From assembly GCA_910587485.1 (NCBI GenBank), contig CAJUKN010000013.1, positions 30,440 to 94,439 of the forward strand: 64,000 bases of DNA. Reading direction: 5' to 3'. Each line of letters opens with the position of its first letter. The first letter of the stretch is position 1. Shown one piece after another: positions 18,708-28,584 of the stretch. The stretch is from an uncultured Lachnospira sp. Lineage in GTDB: Bacteria > Bacillota > Clostridia > Lachnospirales > Lachnospiraceae. The notes beneath the pieces are model-generated. The model did not search any database. It saw only the letters and a list, made by a program, of their open reading frames with translations, and was not told where the DNA came from. The translations under genes were made by a program, and so were the position numbers.

Positions 18708-21700
18708 GCAAAAAGAGGCTATTTATTTAAACGGTCAAAATATATTGGTATCGGCAGCAGCAGGTTCAGGAAAAACGGCTGTTTTAGTGCAGAGAATTTT
18801 AGAAAAAATAACTTCTAAAGAAAATCCCATTGATGCAGACAGACTTGTTATTGTTACGTTTACAAGAGCGGCTGCCGCTGAAATGAAACAGCGTTTAAGA
18901 AGTGCATTAGAAAAATTATGTGAAGAAAATCCAGATAATGAATTGTTAATACGACAACAGACACTTATCAATAATGCACAGATTACAACGATTGATAGTT
19001 TTTGTTTAAATATTGTAAGAAATTATTTTGTCGATGTTGATATTGACCCCGGTTTTCGCACAGCCGACGAAGGGGAATTAAAACTGTTGGAACATGATGT
19101 GCTTATGGCACTTATGGAAGAATATTACACAAAAGAAGATGAGGATTTTCAAAATCTTGTTGATGCATATGGAACGGGAAGAGATGACCGCAAAGTCATG
19201 GATATTATAAGCAATATTTATCATTTTGCACGCAGTTGTCCATGGGAAGAAGAATGGTACAATCGTTGTGAGGAAATGTATAATATAAAAGATAAGGAAC
19301 ATTTTGAAAATCATTTGTGTGTTGTCAGTCTGTGGAACGATATAAAGCAGCAGTTAAAAGATTATAGTTTAAGATATTCTAAAATGGAAACGATTTGTCT
19401 AAGTGAGGAGGGACCATTTACTTATCTTGAATGTATTGAGAACGAACATCAAGATATTAGAGCGTTGTTATCTGCAAAAACATTTTGTGAATTTTTAGAG
19501 TGTGTTCATCAAATTAATTTTGAAAGATTGCCAAGAGCAAAAAAAGATGTAGACGAAGACAAAAAAGACTACGTAAAAAATTGTAGAGACCGATATAAAG
19601 CCTATATTACAAAGACGCTTGCAGCAAAAGTATTGTCTGAAGATTATGATACAATGTATGAAAATATTATACGAAATGCGTCCTATGTGCGTAAGATGTT
19701 GGAATTGGCAAAAACACTTTCCGCATATATGCAGAAGGAAAAAAGAGAGCGAAATATTATTGATTTTAATGATATGGAGCATATGGCATTAAATATTCTT
19801 GTGCGAATTGAAGATGGAAAAAAAGTATATACCGAAGTGGCTAATACATTAGCAGAGTATTATGAGGAGATATTAATTGATGAATATCAAGACAGTAATA
19901 TGCTTCAAGAAGAAATATTAACAGCCGTTTCCAGAAAGCGATTGACGGATAAATTCGATAATATTTATATGGTTGGTGATGTAAAGCAAAGTATTTATAA
20001 ATTTAGAATGGCATGTCCAGAATTATTTATGGATAAATATAATTGTTATAAAGAAGTTGAAGATATAAAAGAAAAGGATGTAGAAATAAACAATGTAGAA
20101 GAAAAAGAATGGCAAGAAAAAAATATAAAAGATAGTTGTCTAAAAGAGGGGATAAAGATAGAATTACAAGCCAATTTCAGAAGCAGAAGCAATGTGCTTT
20201 ACACTGCCAATGATGTGTTTAAAAGGCTTATGCACATGGATTATTGTGGTATTGAATATGATGAGAAAGCACAATTAAATCTAGGTATGGAATATCCTGC
20301 TAGTCCAGAACAGATTTTTGTTCATAATAAAGCTTACCAAGCAGCAGGCTTTGATAAAAAACCAGAAACTGAGGTACTTGTTGTTGCTAAAAGTGAAGAT
20401 GAAAGAGAAAGCAGCGCATTGGAAGCGATGCGTGTATGCAATATGATTGAAGAGCTTGTTCACCCTACAGACAAAATTGTTCATGTAGTGTATGACAAAA
20501 CAATAACAGGAGGGTATCGCCCTATTCGATATAGTGATATTGTTATTTTGTCAAAAACGATAATAGGCGTTGCAGATACTTTTGTTGATATTCTTATGAG
20601 TCAAGGGATACCCGCATACTGTGATACATCAGAAGGATATTTTAATGTAAGAGAAGTAAAGTTGATATTGAGTATGCTTACTGTGATTGATAATCCTTTA
20701 CAAGATATTCCTATGGCAGCAGTATTGTTGTCTTACTTTGGAAGAATGGGTACAAAAGAATTATCGCAAATAAGGGTAGCCGACAAAAGGATAAAATTGT
20801 ATACTCAATTAAAAGAAAGTGAGAATCAAAAAGCAAAGGCATTTTTAGAATTGCTTTATCAATATAGAGAAAAGTCCGAATATATGTCTGTGTATGATTT
20901 AATTTGGGATGTGATGTATAACACAGGTTATTATGACTATGTAGGAACGATGCCAGCAGGAAAAAGGCGTCAAGCAAATCTTGATATTTTAATGGAAAAA
21001 GCGAGAGCATATGAAAGTACAAGTTATCAGGGACTTTTTAATTTCTTGCGATATATTGAGCGATTGAAAAAATATAATGTTGAGTTAGGAGAAGCCTCTC
21101 TTCTTGGAAGCAATGATAATGTCGTGCGAATTATGAGTATTCACAAAAGTAAAGGTTTGGAATTTCCAGTTGTTATCCTTACTGGTATGGGGAAAAAATT
21201 AAATCATGCCGATGCATTAGGAAGTGTGATTGTTCATCAAGAACTTGGAATTGGAGCAGATTTAATTGATTTGGAGAAAAGAACCATGCAGCCCACTCTT
21301 ATTAAGAATGCGATTTCAAAAAGCATTATTAAGGAAGATATCAGCGAGACGATGCGCGTTTTATATGTCGCTATGACAAGAGCAAGAGAAAAGCTGTTTA
21401 TCACAGGAACTGTCAGCAATTTGGATACAGCGTTGTTAAAGTGGCAAAGAAAGGCAGAATCCATCAGCGAAAACAATCGATTTACATATGCGGATGTCGC
21501 AGAATGCGGCACTATGCTTGATATGATTATGCCTGTTTTATATTTAAAAGAAGGCAATGAGGGAAAATTTATAGTACATAATGAAAATGCTTATTTATGT
21601 AATAAAGAAAAACAGATTGATGAACAAGATATAGAATTTGAAGAACATTGTTCTGATGATAGCAAGACAAAGGAAGATTTTGATATTCTTCCTCCATATC

Positions 21701-22383
21701 CTTATAAACTGGATTCTGAAACAAGAACAAAAATTACGGTTTCAGAATTAAAGAAAATGCAATATGATGCAGATATTGATGAGAGAATGGCAATGGATGC
21801 ACATATTTTAGAAGCAATAGAGGCTGATATAGAGGAAGAATTGATTATTCCAAAGTTTTTGGAAGATACATCAAAACAGCAAGTTGCTGCAAACAGAGGT
21901 GTCGCGTATCATCGAATTATGGAATGTATTGATTTTGCAAATAATGATATTGAGGCGCAGCTTGATTGTTTATTAGAGCAAGAGTTTATTGACAAAGAAC
22001 AAAAGCAATGTATTCGAGTTGCTGATATTAAACGATTTTGTGATTCTAAGTTAGGAAGACGAGTCGCCAAAGCAGATACCCAAAAGAGATTATGGAGAGA
22101 ACAGCCGTTTGTCTTTTTGATGGACGATGGTCCTGATATGCTTATTCAAGGGGTTATTGATTTGTATTTTGTTGAAGATGGAGCAATAACAGTTATTGAT
22201 TATAAGACAGACCGCGTTGCAAAGGGGAAAGAAGGTGTTGATGAATTAATAAATCGATACGCTGTTCAGTTAGATTATTATAGTAAAGCATTACATCAGT
22301 TGACAGGGCTTCCAGTAAAAGAACAAATTATTTATTCTTTTTGTTTAGGGCAGGAAATTATTGTACAAAATTTAGGTGGTTGA
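18685..22383 (+). CDS. addA: ATP-dependent helicase/nuclease subunit A
   Basis: The UvrD-like SF1 helicase and RecB-type nuclease subunit of AddAB. Walker A SAAAGSGKTA lies at residues 23-32, motif II at ILIDEYQDSN, MVGDVKQSIYKFR is motif III and YVAMTRAREKL motif VI. The C-terminal RecB nuclease motifs LIQGVIDLYF and VIDYKTDR are present. The start at 18685 follows GGGGAGG inside addB, so translation is coupled. About 1232 residues, typical. It should work with the preceding gene as one complex. Confidence 0.97.
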   Translation: MANQWTDKQKEAIYLNGQNILVSAAAGSGKTAVLVQRILEKITSKENPIDADRLVIVTFTRAAAAEMKQRLRSALEKLCEENPDNELLIRQQTLINNAQITTIDSFCLNIVRNYFVDVDIDPGFRTADEGELKLLEHDVLMALMEEYYTKEDEDFQNLVDAYGTGRDDRKVMDIISNIYHFARSCPWEEEWYNRCEEMYNIKDKEHFENHLCVVSLWNDIKQQLKDYSLRYSKMETICLSEEGPFTYLECIENEHQDIRALLSAKTFCEFLECVHQINFERLPRAKKDVDEDKKDYVKNCRDRYKAYITKTLAAKVLSEDYDTMYENIIRNASYVRKMLELAKTLSAYMQKEKRERNIIDFNDMEHMALNILVRIEDGKKVYTEVANTLAEYYEEILIDEYQDSNMLQEEILTAVSRKRLTDKFDNIYMVGDVKQSIYKFRMACPELFMDKYNCYKEVEDIKEKDVEINNVEEKEWQEKNIKDSCLKEGIKIELQANFRSRSNVLYTANDVFKRLMHMDYCGIEYDEKAQLNLGMEYPASPEQIFVHNKAYQAAGFDKKPETEVLVVAKSEDERESSALEAMRVCNMIEELVHPTDKIVHVVYDKTITGGYRPIRYSDIVILSKTIIGVADTFVDILMSQGIPAYCDTSEGYFNVREVKLILSMLTVIDNPLQDIPMAAVLLSYFGRMGTKELSQIRVADKRIKLYTQLKESENQKAKAFLELLYQYREKSEYMSVYDLIWDVMYNTGYYDYVGTMPAGKRRQANLDILMEKARAYESTSYQGLFNFLRYIERLKKYNVELGEASLLGSNDNVVRIMSIHKSKGLEFPVVILTGMGKKLNHADALGSVIVHQELGIGADLIDLEKRTMQPTLIKNAISKSIIKEDISETMRVLYVAMTRAREKLFITGTVSNLDTALLKWQRKAESISENNRFTYADVAECGTMLDMIMPVLYLKEGNEGKFIVHNENAYLCNKEKQIDEQDIEFEEHCSDDSKTKEDFDILPPYPYKLDSETRTKITVSELKKMQYDADIDERMAMDAHILEAIEADIEEELIIPKFLEDTSKQQVAANRGVAYHRIMECIDFANNDIEAQLDCLLEQEFIDKEQKQCIRVADIKRFCDSKLGRRVAKADTQKRLWREQPFVFLMDDGPDMLIQGVIDLYFVEDGAITVIDYKTDRVAKGKEGVDELINRYAVQLDYYSKALHQLTGLPVKEQIIYSFCLGQEIIVQNLGG

Positions 22384-22398
22384 AGTTGAGGGCTTATT

Positions 22399-22477
22399 GA
22401 GATATAATAACCACAGCAAAGCTGTGGTATAATAATCTCAGCAAAAGCCGAGCTATAAAAGTTTGCTGTGCAAACTT
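22399..22477 (+). terminator. Two consecutive hairpins after addA
   Basis: The first (22399-22439) has ACCACAGC/GCTGTGGT arms around AAA, extended by partly matching ATAATA-rich arms and closed by GAGAT/ATCTC. The second (22459-22477) is AAGTTTG-ctgtg-CAAACTT. Neither has a strong T-tract, so termination is likely but unproven. Confidence 0.5.
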
Positions 22478-22541
22478 CGGGCGTTTCATTATGTAAAAAA
22501 TTATGATATAATAGGTTTAATAACATGGACAAGTTTGCGCT

Positions 22542-22570
22542 AAACTCGCAGATGGAGCAAGAATGGAGGA
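22542..22570 (+). repeat. Repeated leader module with ribosome-binding site (copy 1)
   Basis: This 29-bp block ending in GCAAGAATGGAGGA matches 37249-37277 at 24 of 29 positions, and its core resembles 28418-28438. In each case a GGAGG-type ribosome-binding site lies at the 3' end. The upstream CAAGTTTG ... AAACTcG pairs partially, as it does perfectly in the 37229 copy. Confidence 0.55.
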
Positions 22571-22579
22571 ATAATATTA

Positions 22580-22837
22580 ATGATAAGAACATACAGTGTG
22601 AAATTTAAGAGTAAAAGTAAGCTGTTAGATACACAAGATAAGGTAGAGGACGTAAGAAAGTCTATTTTTGAACATACAAAAGCAACCGATGTTGTAATAA
22701 AAGATGAAGGACAGATTGTTACTATTGAGGCTGAGGATGAACAATTTTCAGAAGTGATGAATGGTGTTGTCAATGTATTTAGAAGAATTGATGATAAATC
22801 AGAAGTGAGTTATAAGTTTGAACTTAATAGGGCGTAG
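22580..22837 (+). CDS. Small conserved-looking protein of unknown function
   Basis: An 85-residue soluble protein I do not recognise. It reads as alternating beta and helix: MIRTYSVKFKSKSK, a charged helix LDTQDKVEDVRKSIFEHTKA, two strands DVVIKDEGQIVTIEAE, a second helix and a final strand EVSYKFEL. This resembles a small ferredoxin-like alpha/beta fold. A good GGAGG ribosome-binding site 9 nt upstream and a hairpin just after the stop support a real gene. It sits alone between addA and prfC. Confidence 0.6.
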   Translation: MIRTYSVKFKSKSKLLDTQDKVEDVRKSIFEHTKATDVVIKDEGQIVTIEAEDEQFSEVMNGVVNVFRRIDDKSEVSYKFELNRA

Positions 22838-22861
22838 TAATGCAAAATATTAGGTTGATAG

Positions 22862-22900
22862 AGGCTGTCGCAAAATAAAACATTTCTTTTGCAGCAGCCT
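22862..22900 (+). terminator. Hairpin after the small unknown gene
   Basis: AGGCTGTCGCAAAA pairs with TTTTGCAGCAGCCT with two mismatches around an AT loop. It lies 25 bp after the stop at 22837. There is little T-tract outside the stem. Its arms resemble the ends of the 4665 element. Confidence 0.6.
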
Positions 22901-22982
22901 TATACTAACAAAAAATAGAAATGAAAATTATTAGTTGTAGTTTTTGATTGCAATTTAAAGATTGATATGGAGGGGTTTAACA

Positions 22983-24617
22983 GTGGATTTAGATACAATG
23001 GAAATTTTCCCATTTCCTGAAGGAAGAATGATGAAAGAGGAGATTAACAAACGCAGAACATTTGCTATTATTTCTCACCCTGATGCAGGTAAAACAACAC
23101 TTACAGAAAAGTTTTTGCTATATGGCAAAGCCATTAATCTTGCTGGTTCAGTTAAGGGAAAGAAAACTGCAAAACATGCTGTTTCAGACTGGATGGAGAT
23201 AGAAAAAGAGAGAGGTATCTCCGTAACATCATCTGTATTGCAGTTTAATTATGATGGTTATTGTATCAATATATTGGATACACCCGGACATGAGGATTTC
23301 TCGGAGGATACGTATCGAACACTTATGGCAGCAGATTCCGCAGTTATGGTAATCGATGCATCAAAGGGTGTGGAGAAGCAGACAATTAAACTGTTTAAGG
23401 TTTGTGTGCTGCGGCATATTCCTATTTTTACATTTATCAATAAGATGGACAGAGAAGCCAACGACCCATTTGAGCTGTTAGATGATATTGAAAAAGTGCT
23501 TGGAATCAGCACATGTCCAATGAATTGGCCAATAGGCTGTGGCAAAGAATTTAAGGGCGTCTATAACCGAGATAAAAAGGAAGTTTCTTTATTTCAGGCA
23601 GCCATGAACGGTCAGCGTGAAGTTGATGTAAAAACAATCTCCATTTCAGATAATGCGCTTGTTTCCGAGATAGGACAAGATTTTTATGAAAAATTAAATG
23701 ATGATATTGAATTGTTAGATGGGGCAAGTGCAGAGTATGATTTAGATACGATACAGGCGGGCAATCTCACACCTGTATTTTTTGGTTCAGCACTTACAAA
23801 TTTTGGCGTTGAGACCTTTTTGCAGCATTTTTTAAGTATGACAACAGCGCCATTGCCTAGAAATTCAAGTATTGGTTTAATTGACCCTGTTGAGGCGCAA
23901 TTTTCCGCTTTTGTCTTTAAAATACAGGCAAATATGAACAAAGCACACAGAGATAGAATTGCGTTTATGCGTATTTGTTCTGGGCAATTTATAGCTGGAA
24001 TGGAGGCAAATCATGTGCAAGGTGGAAAAAAGATACGCCTTTCACAGCCACAACAAATGATGGCGCAAGAAAGACACATTGTAAAAGAAGCCTATGCAGG
24101 CGATATTATTGGTGTGTTTGACCCCGGCATTTTTTCAATAGGAGATACGATATGCCTATCAGATAAAAAATTTCAATATGAAGGTATACCTACATTTGCA
24201 CCAGAACATTTTGCTAGAGTAAGGCAAGTTGATACCATGAAGAGAAAACAATTTGTTAAAGGAATTAGCCAGATTGCACAAGAAGGCGCTATTCAGATAT
24301 TTCAGGAATTTAATTCAGGTATGGAAGAAATTATTGTCGGTGTTGTTGGTGTGCTTCAATTTGAAGTGTTGGAATATCGCTTAAAGAATGAGTATAATGT
24401 GGAAATTAAACTTGAAAAACTCCCATATGAGTATATTCGCTGGATTGAAGATGCACAACATGTTGATATGAATAAAATTGTTGGAACATCAGATATGAAA
24501 AAGATAAAAGACTTAAAAGATAATCCGCTTTTATTGTTTGTAAACAGTTGGAGTGTTAATATGGTACTGGAGAGAAACGAGGGATTAAAGCTCTCAGAGT
24601 TTGGAAGAAATAATTAG
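22983..24617 (+). CDS. prfC: Peptide chain release factor 3
   Basis: The GTPase that recycles RF1/RF2 after termination. G motifs are SHPDAGKTTLTEK, RGISVTS, DTPGHEDFSEDTYR and INKMDRE; SVKGKKTAKHAVSDWM and the C-terminal domains match RF3. A GTG start at 22983 lies 7 nt after GGAGGGG; the longer frame from 22962 would contain that site. The resulting 544 residues are close to the family norm, with a short extra N-terminal segment before EEINKRRTFAIISHPD. The next gene begins 28 bp downstream without a terminator. Confidence 0.96.
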   Translation: MDLDTMEIFPFPEGRMMKEEINKRRTFAIISHPDAGKTTLTEKFLLYGKAINLAGSVKGKKTAKHAVSDWMEIEKERGISVTSSVLQFNYDGYCINILDTPGHEDFSEDTYRTLMAADSAVMVIDASKGVEKQTIKLFKVCVLRHIPIFTFINKMDREANDPFELLDDIEKVLGISTCPMNWPIGCGKEFKGVYNRDKKEVSLFQAAMNGQREVDVKTISISDNALVSEIGQDFYEKLNDDIELLDGASAEYDLDTIQAGNLTPVFFGSALTNFGVETFLQHFLSMTTAPLPRNSSIGLIDPVEAQFSAFVFKIQANMNKAHRDRIAFMRICSGQFIAGMEANHVQGGKKIRLSQPQQMMAQERHIVKEAYAGDIIGVFDPGIFSIGDTICLSDKKFQYEGIPTFAPEHFARVRQVDTMKRKQFVKGISQIAQEGAIQIFQEFNSGMEEIIVGVVGVLQFEVLEYRLKNEYNVEIKLEKLPYEYIRWIEDAQHVDMNKIVGTSDMKKIKDLKDNPLLLFVNSWSVNMVLERNEGLKLSEFGRNN

Positions 24618-24645
24618 GCAAAGACATGATTAATGGAGGGGTACT

Positions 24646-26682
24646 GTGAAGAGATGGAAAAGAGTAATAATAAGTTTACTTCTCATATTCGTGATGATTT
24701 TTTCAGGAATCGTACTAAACACATTTGTTTTTAATCCAGAGTATGTAAGAGCAGATGAAATTATAGGAAAAGGCGAAGTGAATGCCGATGTCACAGGATT
24801 AAGAATCAGGACAAGCACATCTACTTCGGATAACAGTAATATTATAACAGTCGTCAATGGAGGCTTTGGGTTTGATATATATGATAAGGTATATACAAGC
24901 GATACATATTACTGGTATAAAATTGGTTTTCATTATGATGGCTCGTACACATATGGATATATAAGCGGCGAATTTGTCCATGAAATCATTGTATATGAGG
25001 AAGAAAAAGATTTTGAAGAATACTTAGATAAACAACAATTTCCAGAATCCTATAAAGAGGGATTGCGAAATCTTCATGCGCGCTATCCAAAGTGGGTATT
25101 TGTAGCAGACCATGTTGGAAAAGATTGGAATGAAGTTGTTGAAAATGAAAATGCAATAGGCAGAAGCTTAATCCATGAGTCTTCTATCAGTTCATGGAAA
25201 TCTATTGAAGAAGGATGTTATGATTGGGATTCGGATAGATGGATAGTGTTTGACAGTGGTGGTTGGGTTCAAGCCTCAAGCGAGTTGGTTCAATATGCAC
25301 TGGATGCAAGAAATTTTCTAAATGAGACCAATATTTTTATGTTTGAGCGTTTGTCTTACAATTCTAATTTACATATGGAAAGTGGCATTGATAATATTAT
25401 TCGCAATACTTTTATGAATGGTTCCTCACATGATTTATATTATAATGGAACCTATTATACCTATGCCTCTGGCTTATTAAAAGCAGGACAAGAGTCCGGT
25501 GTAAGCCCATATCATTTGGCATCAAGAATTATACAAGAGCAGGGAAGTTCTGGATATGGAGGAAGTATATCTGGTACTATATCCGGATACGAGGGCTATT
25601 ATAATTATTATAATCAAGGTGCTTTTGCTGCCAATGGGCAAAGTGCTGTTGTCAATGGTTTAATCTATGCAAAACGATACGATGAGGAGACGCTTCGTCC
25701 ATGGAATAGTAGAATGTTATCTATTATTGGCGGTGCTAAAATTATTGGGAAAAATTATATTAATCGTGGACAAGATACCATTTATTATGAAAAATTTGAT
25801 ATGGTATCACCATATTGGCATCAATATATGACCAATATATTGGCGGCGAGAAGTGAATCTGTAACAGCCGCTAAGGCGTATTCCGATGAAATCAAGGAAA
25901 ATACAGCATTAGTATTTACAATACCTGTATATGAGAATATGCCAGAGTCTGCTTGTCCAATACCAGAAGGCGATGGAAGTCCAAATAATCTTCTTAAAAA
26001 TTTAGAGGTAGAAGGTTATACATTGACGCCTTCATTTAATAAATATACAACAGAGTATACATTAGTTGTTGAAAATGATGTTGATACAATTCATATTCTT
26101 GCTGAGGCACTGGGCGATGTAAATAGTATTGAAGGTTTAGGGCAAAAGGATTTGTCCGTTGGTGATAATGTTTTTGATATTGATGTCAATGCAGGAAATG
26201 GTACAACAAGAACCTATACGATTACAGTTGCTAGAAAGGCAAGTGAAAAAGAGCCAATATCGTTTACTTCAGATTATACGTTTAACAGGGACGACCATAC
26301 AGTAAGTGGAATTGAACTGGGAAGTACGATTCAAGATGTCGTTGGGGCTGTACATATTGAAGGACCAGCCGTTTTAAAAGTATATGATAAAAATGACATT
26401 GAAAAGACATCTGGTATTATTGGTACAGGTGATATTCTTAAAATTGTTTCAGATGATGGGATATTTGAACAGTTTACTGTTATTTTATATGGAGATGTCA
26501 ATGGTGATGGCGAGATTGATTTGTTGGATATTGTTCGACTAAAAAGAAATATGTTAGGTTGGATTGATTTATCCGATATTTATATGAAAGCAGCTGATGT
26601 CAATCGAAAAGATGGAGTAGACTTAATTGATATTGTTGCGATTAAAAATCATATACTTGGCGTAAAAACGATTGTTCAGTAG
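24646..26682 (+). CDS. Secreted cell-wall glucosaminidase with C-terminal dockerin
   Basis: A 678-residue exported protein starting with GTG after GGAGGGG. Domains in order: signal peptide or anchor (1-36), SH3b wall-binding domain (about 42-115), a LytD-like N-acetylglucosaminidase domain (about 130-420, catalytic Glu likely in SRIIQEQGSSGYGG), a cadherin-like beta-sandwich (about 445-530), a short beta domain and a type I dockerin (about 614-675). The dockerin has two calcium loops, DVNGDGEIDLLD and DVNRKDGVDLID. The enzyme should cleave peptidoglycan glycan strands. The next gene encodes a cohesin, its likely docking partner. Confidence 0.88.
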   Translation: MKRWKRVIISLLLIFVMIFSGIVLNTFVFNPEYVRADEIIGKGEVNADVTGLRIRTSTSTSDNSNIITVVNGGFGFDIYDKVYTSDTYYWYKIGFHYDGSYTYGYISGEFVHEIIVYEEEKDFEEYLDKQQFPESYKEGLRNLHARYPKWVFVADHVGKDWNEVVENENAIGRSLIHESSISSWKSIEEGCYDWDSDRWIVFDSGGWVQASSELVQYALDARNFLNETNIFMFERLSYNSNLHMESGIDNIIRNTFMNGSSHDLYYNGTYYTYASGLLKAGQESGVSPYHLASRIIQEQGSSGYGGSISGTISGYEGYYNYYNQGAFAANGQSAVVNGLIYAKRYDEETLRPWNSRMLSIIGGAKIIGKNYINRGQDTIYYEKFDMVSPYWHQYMTNILAARSESVTAAKAYSDEIKENTALVFTIPVYENMPESACPIPEGDGSPNNLLKNLEVEGYTLTPSFNKYTTEYTLVVENDVDTIHILAEALGDVNSIEGLGQKDLSVGDNVFDIDVNAGNGTTRTYTITVARKASEKEPISFTSDYTFNRDDHTVSGIELGSTIQDVVGAVHIEGPAVLKVYDKNDIEKTSGIIGTGDILKIVSDDGIFEQFTVILYGDVNGDGEIDLLDIVRLKRNMLGWIDLSDIYMKAADVNRKDGVDLIDIVAIKNHILGVKTIVQ

Positions 26683-26773
26683 ATAAGTGTTCATATATTG
26701 GCTGATACAGAGTTACTATAATTTTTTGGTTGAAAGGTTTTTACGCAAAAACAGCGCAGAAATGAGGATTAAA

Positions 26774-28306
26774 ATGAAAAAGCAGCATCCGTTTAAGATG
26801 TATATAATATATTTTTTAACTATATTTTTAATATTAACAACTACAAAAGCATATGCAGCAGGAACAGCGAATGTTTCTGTTGGTTCAGCAAGTGGAGATG
26901 TTGGGGAACAAGTAACAATTGATGTCAATATCTCTTCAGATACGGATATTGGAGCGACAAAAATGTATATTTCATATGATGCCAATATGCTTGAAGCAGT
27001 TTCTGGCGGTGATAACAGGGGCGGCGGAACTGTTATGTGGATTGATACAGATACATATCAGTCTAAAACAGTATCACTTACATTTAAGATATTAAAAGCG
27101 GGTACTTCTTCAATCAGTGTTTCGCCGGGCTCACAGTTGGCTGATATGAGTGAAGACTATATGCAGATTACAAGAGGCTCAGGAACAGTAACAGGAAATG
27201 CGCCAGCAAGTTATTCTGATGATAATAAACTTTCGTCTCTTGAGATAAGTCCGGGAAGATTAAGTCCTGCATTTTCACCAGATGTTACATCTTATACAGC
27301 AACGATTGATTCTGATACACAAAGGCTTACAGTAAGCGCACATCCAAATGATTCTAAAGCTTCGGTTTCTGTTACAGGAACAAGGATGGATTATGGTGAT
27401 AATACAACGACTATTACAGTAACAGCAGAAAATGGCTCAACAAAATCTTATGTTATAAAAACGTATCGTCCACAACCAAGTAATAACGAAACAACAAAAA
27501 CAGAAGAGAGTACTACAACACAGGCAGATAATCCAGTTCAAAATGATACCAATACGACCACTATCAATGGAGTAAAATATGAATTTGACAATGATTTTAC
27601 AGTTCATACGCTGCCAGATGGATTTACAGAAACAACGATTTCATATAATGGTAAGGAGATGAATGCGGCAAAAGGTTTTGGTGATAAAGTAATATTGATG
27701 TATTTAGAAGCTGCATCATCGGATGGAAAATCTGGATTTTATATGTATGACAGTGTGAGGGAATCATTTACACCATATGTAGAGGTATCACAGCCAAGAA
27801 ATCGAATTTGTTTTCTTCCAATTACAGACGATATGGAAATTCCTTCTGGATACAAAGTTACTAAAGTTCAGATATCAGGACAAGATACACAGATACTTAT
27901 AGGAGACAGCAAAGAATATTATTTAATCTATGGAACAGACCAAGATGGTAATGTTGGCTGGTATTGTTATGACAATAAATTTGGCACAATACAACGATTT
28001 TTTGCTTTGCCAGATGCTGTGCAGACCTATACAAAGCCAGATGTGACAACAAATTCAACACTACAAACAAATTCAGGCAACCGTGTTCGAGAAATAATTG
28101 CCATTGTAGCAGTTGTGTTGGCATTGGCCTCCATTGCAGCTTGTGCTTATATTGTAATAAATAATATGAAAAAGGTTGAAAAAATGAAAAGGGCAATGGC
28201 TGAAACATTAAATTTAGACAATCAAGACCCTTTTTATGAGGTGGAACCAAACATAATACATGAGGAACCTTCACAGGTGGATTTATATGATATAGACGAA
28301 GAATAA
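26774..28306 (+). CDS. Membrane-anchored cohesin-domain protein
   Basis: A 510-residue surface protein. After a signal peptide (about 1-30, ending TKAYA), residues about 33-145 look like a cohesin: VSVGSASGDVGEQVTIDVNI, IGATKMYISYD and the closing LTFKIL with SGTVTG. A cadherin-like beta-sandwich follows (about 155-240), then a T/N-rich linker, a beta-rich region with W/Y repeats, a transmembrane helix near 450-475 (IIAIVAVVLALASIAACAYIV) and an acidic cytoplasmic tail. The start at 26774 is preferred because GAGGA lies upstream. It is immediately downstream of a dockerin enzyme, implying wall-hydrolase tethering. Confidence 0.82.
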   Translation: MKKQHPFKMYIIYFLTIFLILTTTKAYAAGTANVSVGSASGDVGEQVTIDVNISSDTDIGATKMYISYDANMLEAVSGGDNRGGGTVMWIDTDTYQSKTVSLTFKILKAGTSSISVSPGSQLADMSEDYMQITRGSGTVTGNAPASYSDDNKLSSLEISPGRLSPAFSPDVTSYTATIDSDTQRLTVSAHPNDSKASVSVTGTRMDYGDNTTTITVTAENGSTKSYVIKTYRPQPSNNETTKTEESTTTQADNPVQNDTNTTTINGVKYEFDNDFTVHTLPDGFTETTISYNGKEMNAAKGFGDKVILMYLEAASSDGKSGFYMYDSVRESFTPYVEVSQPRNRICFLPITDDMEIPSGYKVTKVQISGQDTQILIGDSKEYYLIYGTDQDGNVGWYCYDNKFGTIQRFFALPDAVQTYTKPDVTTNSTLQTNSGNRVREIIAIVAVVLALASIAACAYIVINNMKKVEKMKRAMAETLNLDNQDPFYEVEPNIIHEEPSQVDLYDIDEE

Positions 28307-28349
28307 ATTTTTTTAAAGAATAAACCTATTTTTGCATCATAAACATTGA

Positions 28350-28584
28350 TTCCGAACATAACTTACTATAACAGAGTAATTTACCAGTAAATAGTTTGTT
28401 GTGTTCGGAATTGTAAGTTTGAGCAAGAGTGGGGGATTTAGTGTGAAAAATAGTACTCATGTACTTATTTTTCACACGCCTATTTGTGCCAAAGCGTCAC
28501 AAATAAGGCTTGATGCGACAATAGAAATCGCTTTCGCGAATTTCTATTGCGCAATTCCTACGCTACACTTCGGAATGGGGGATT
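28350..28584 (+). promoter_or_regulatory. Stacked hairpins and two ribosome-binding-site modules before the S8 protease gene
   Basis: Successive inverted repeats fill this gap. 28350-28410 has TTCCGAACA/TGTTCGGAA arms enclosing two small hairpins. 28441-28477 has a 12-bp perfect stem, GTGTGAAAAATA with its complement. 28478-28509 has GCCTATTTGTG arms. 28519-28549 has CAATAGAAAT/ATTTCTATTG. GTGGGGGATT at 28429 looks like a ribosome-binding site but is followed by GTG TGA, not by a gene. A second one, at 28572-28584, serves the protease. Confidence 0.6.
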
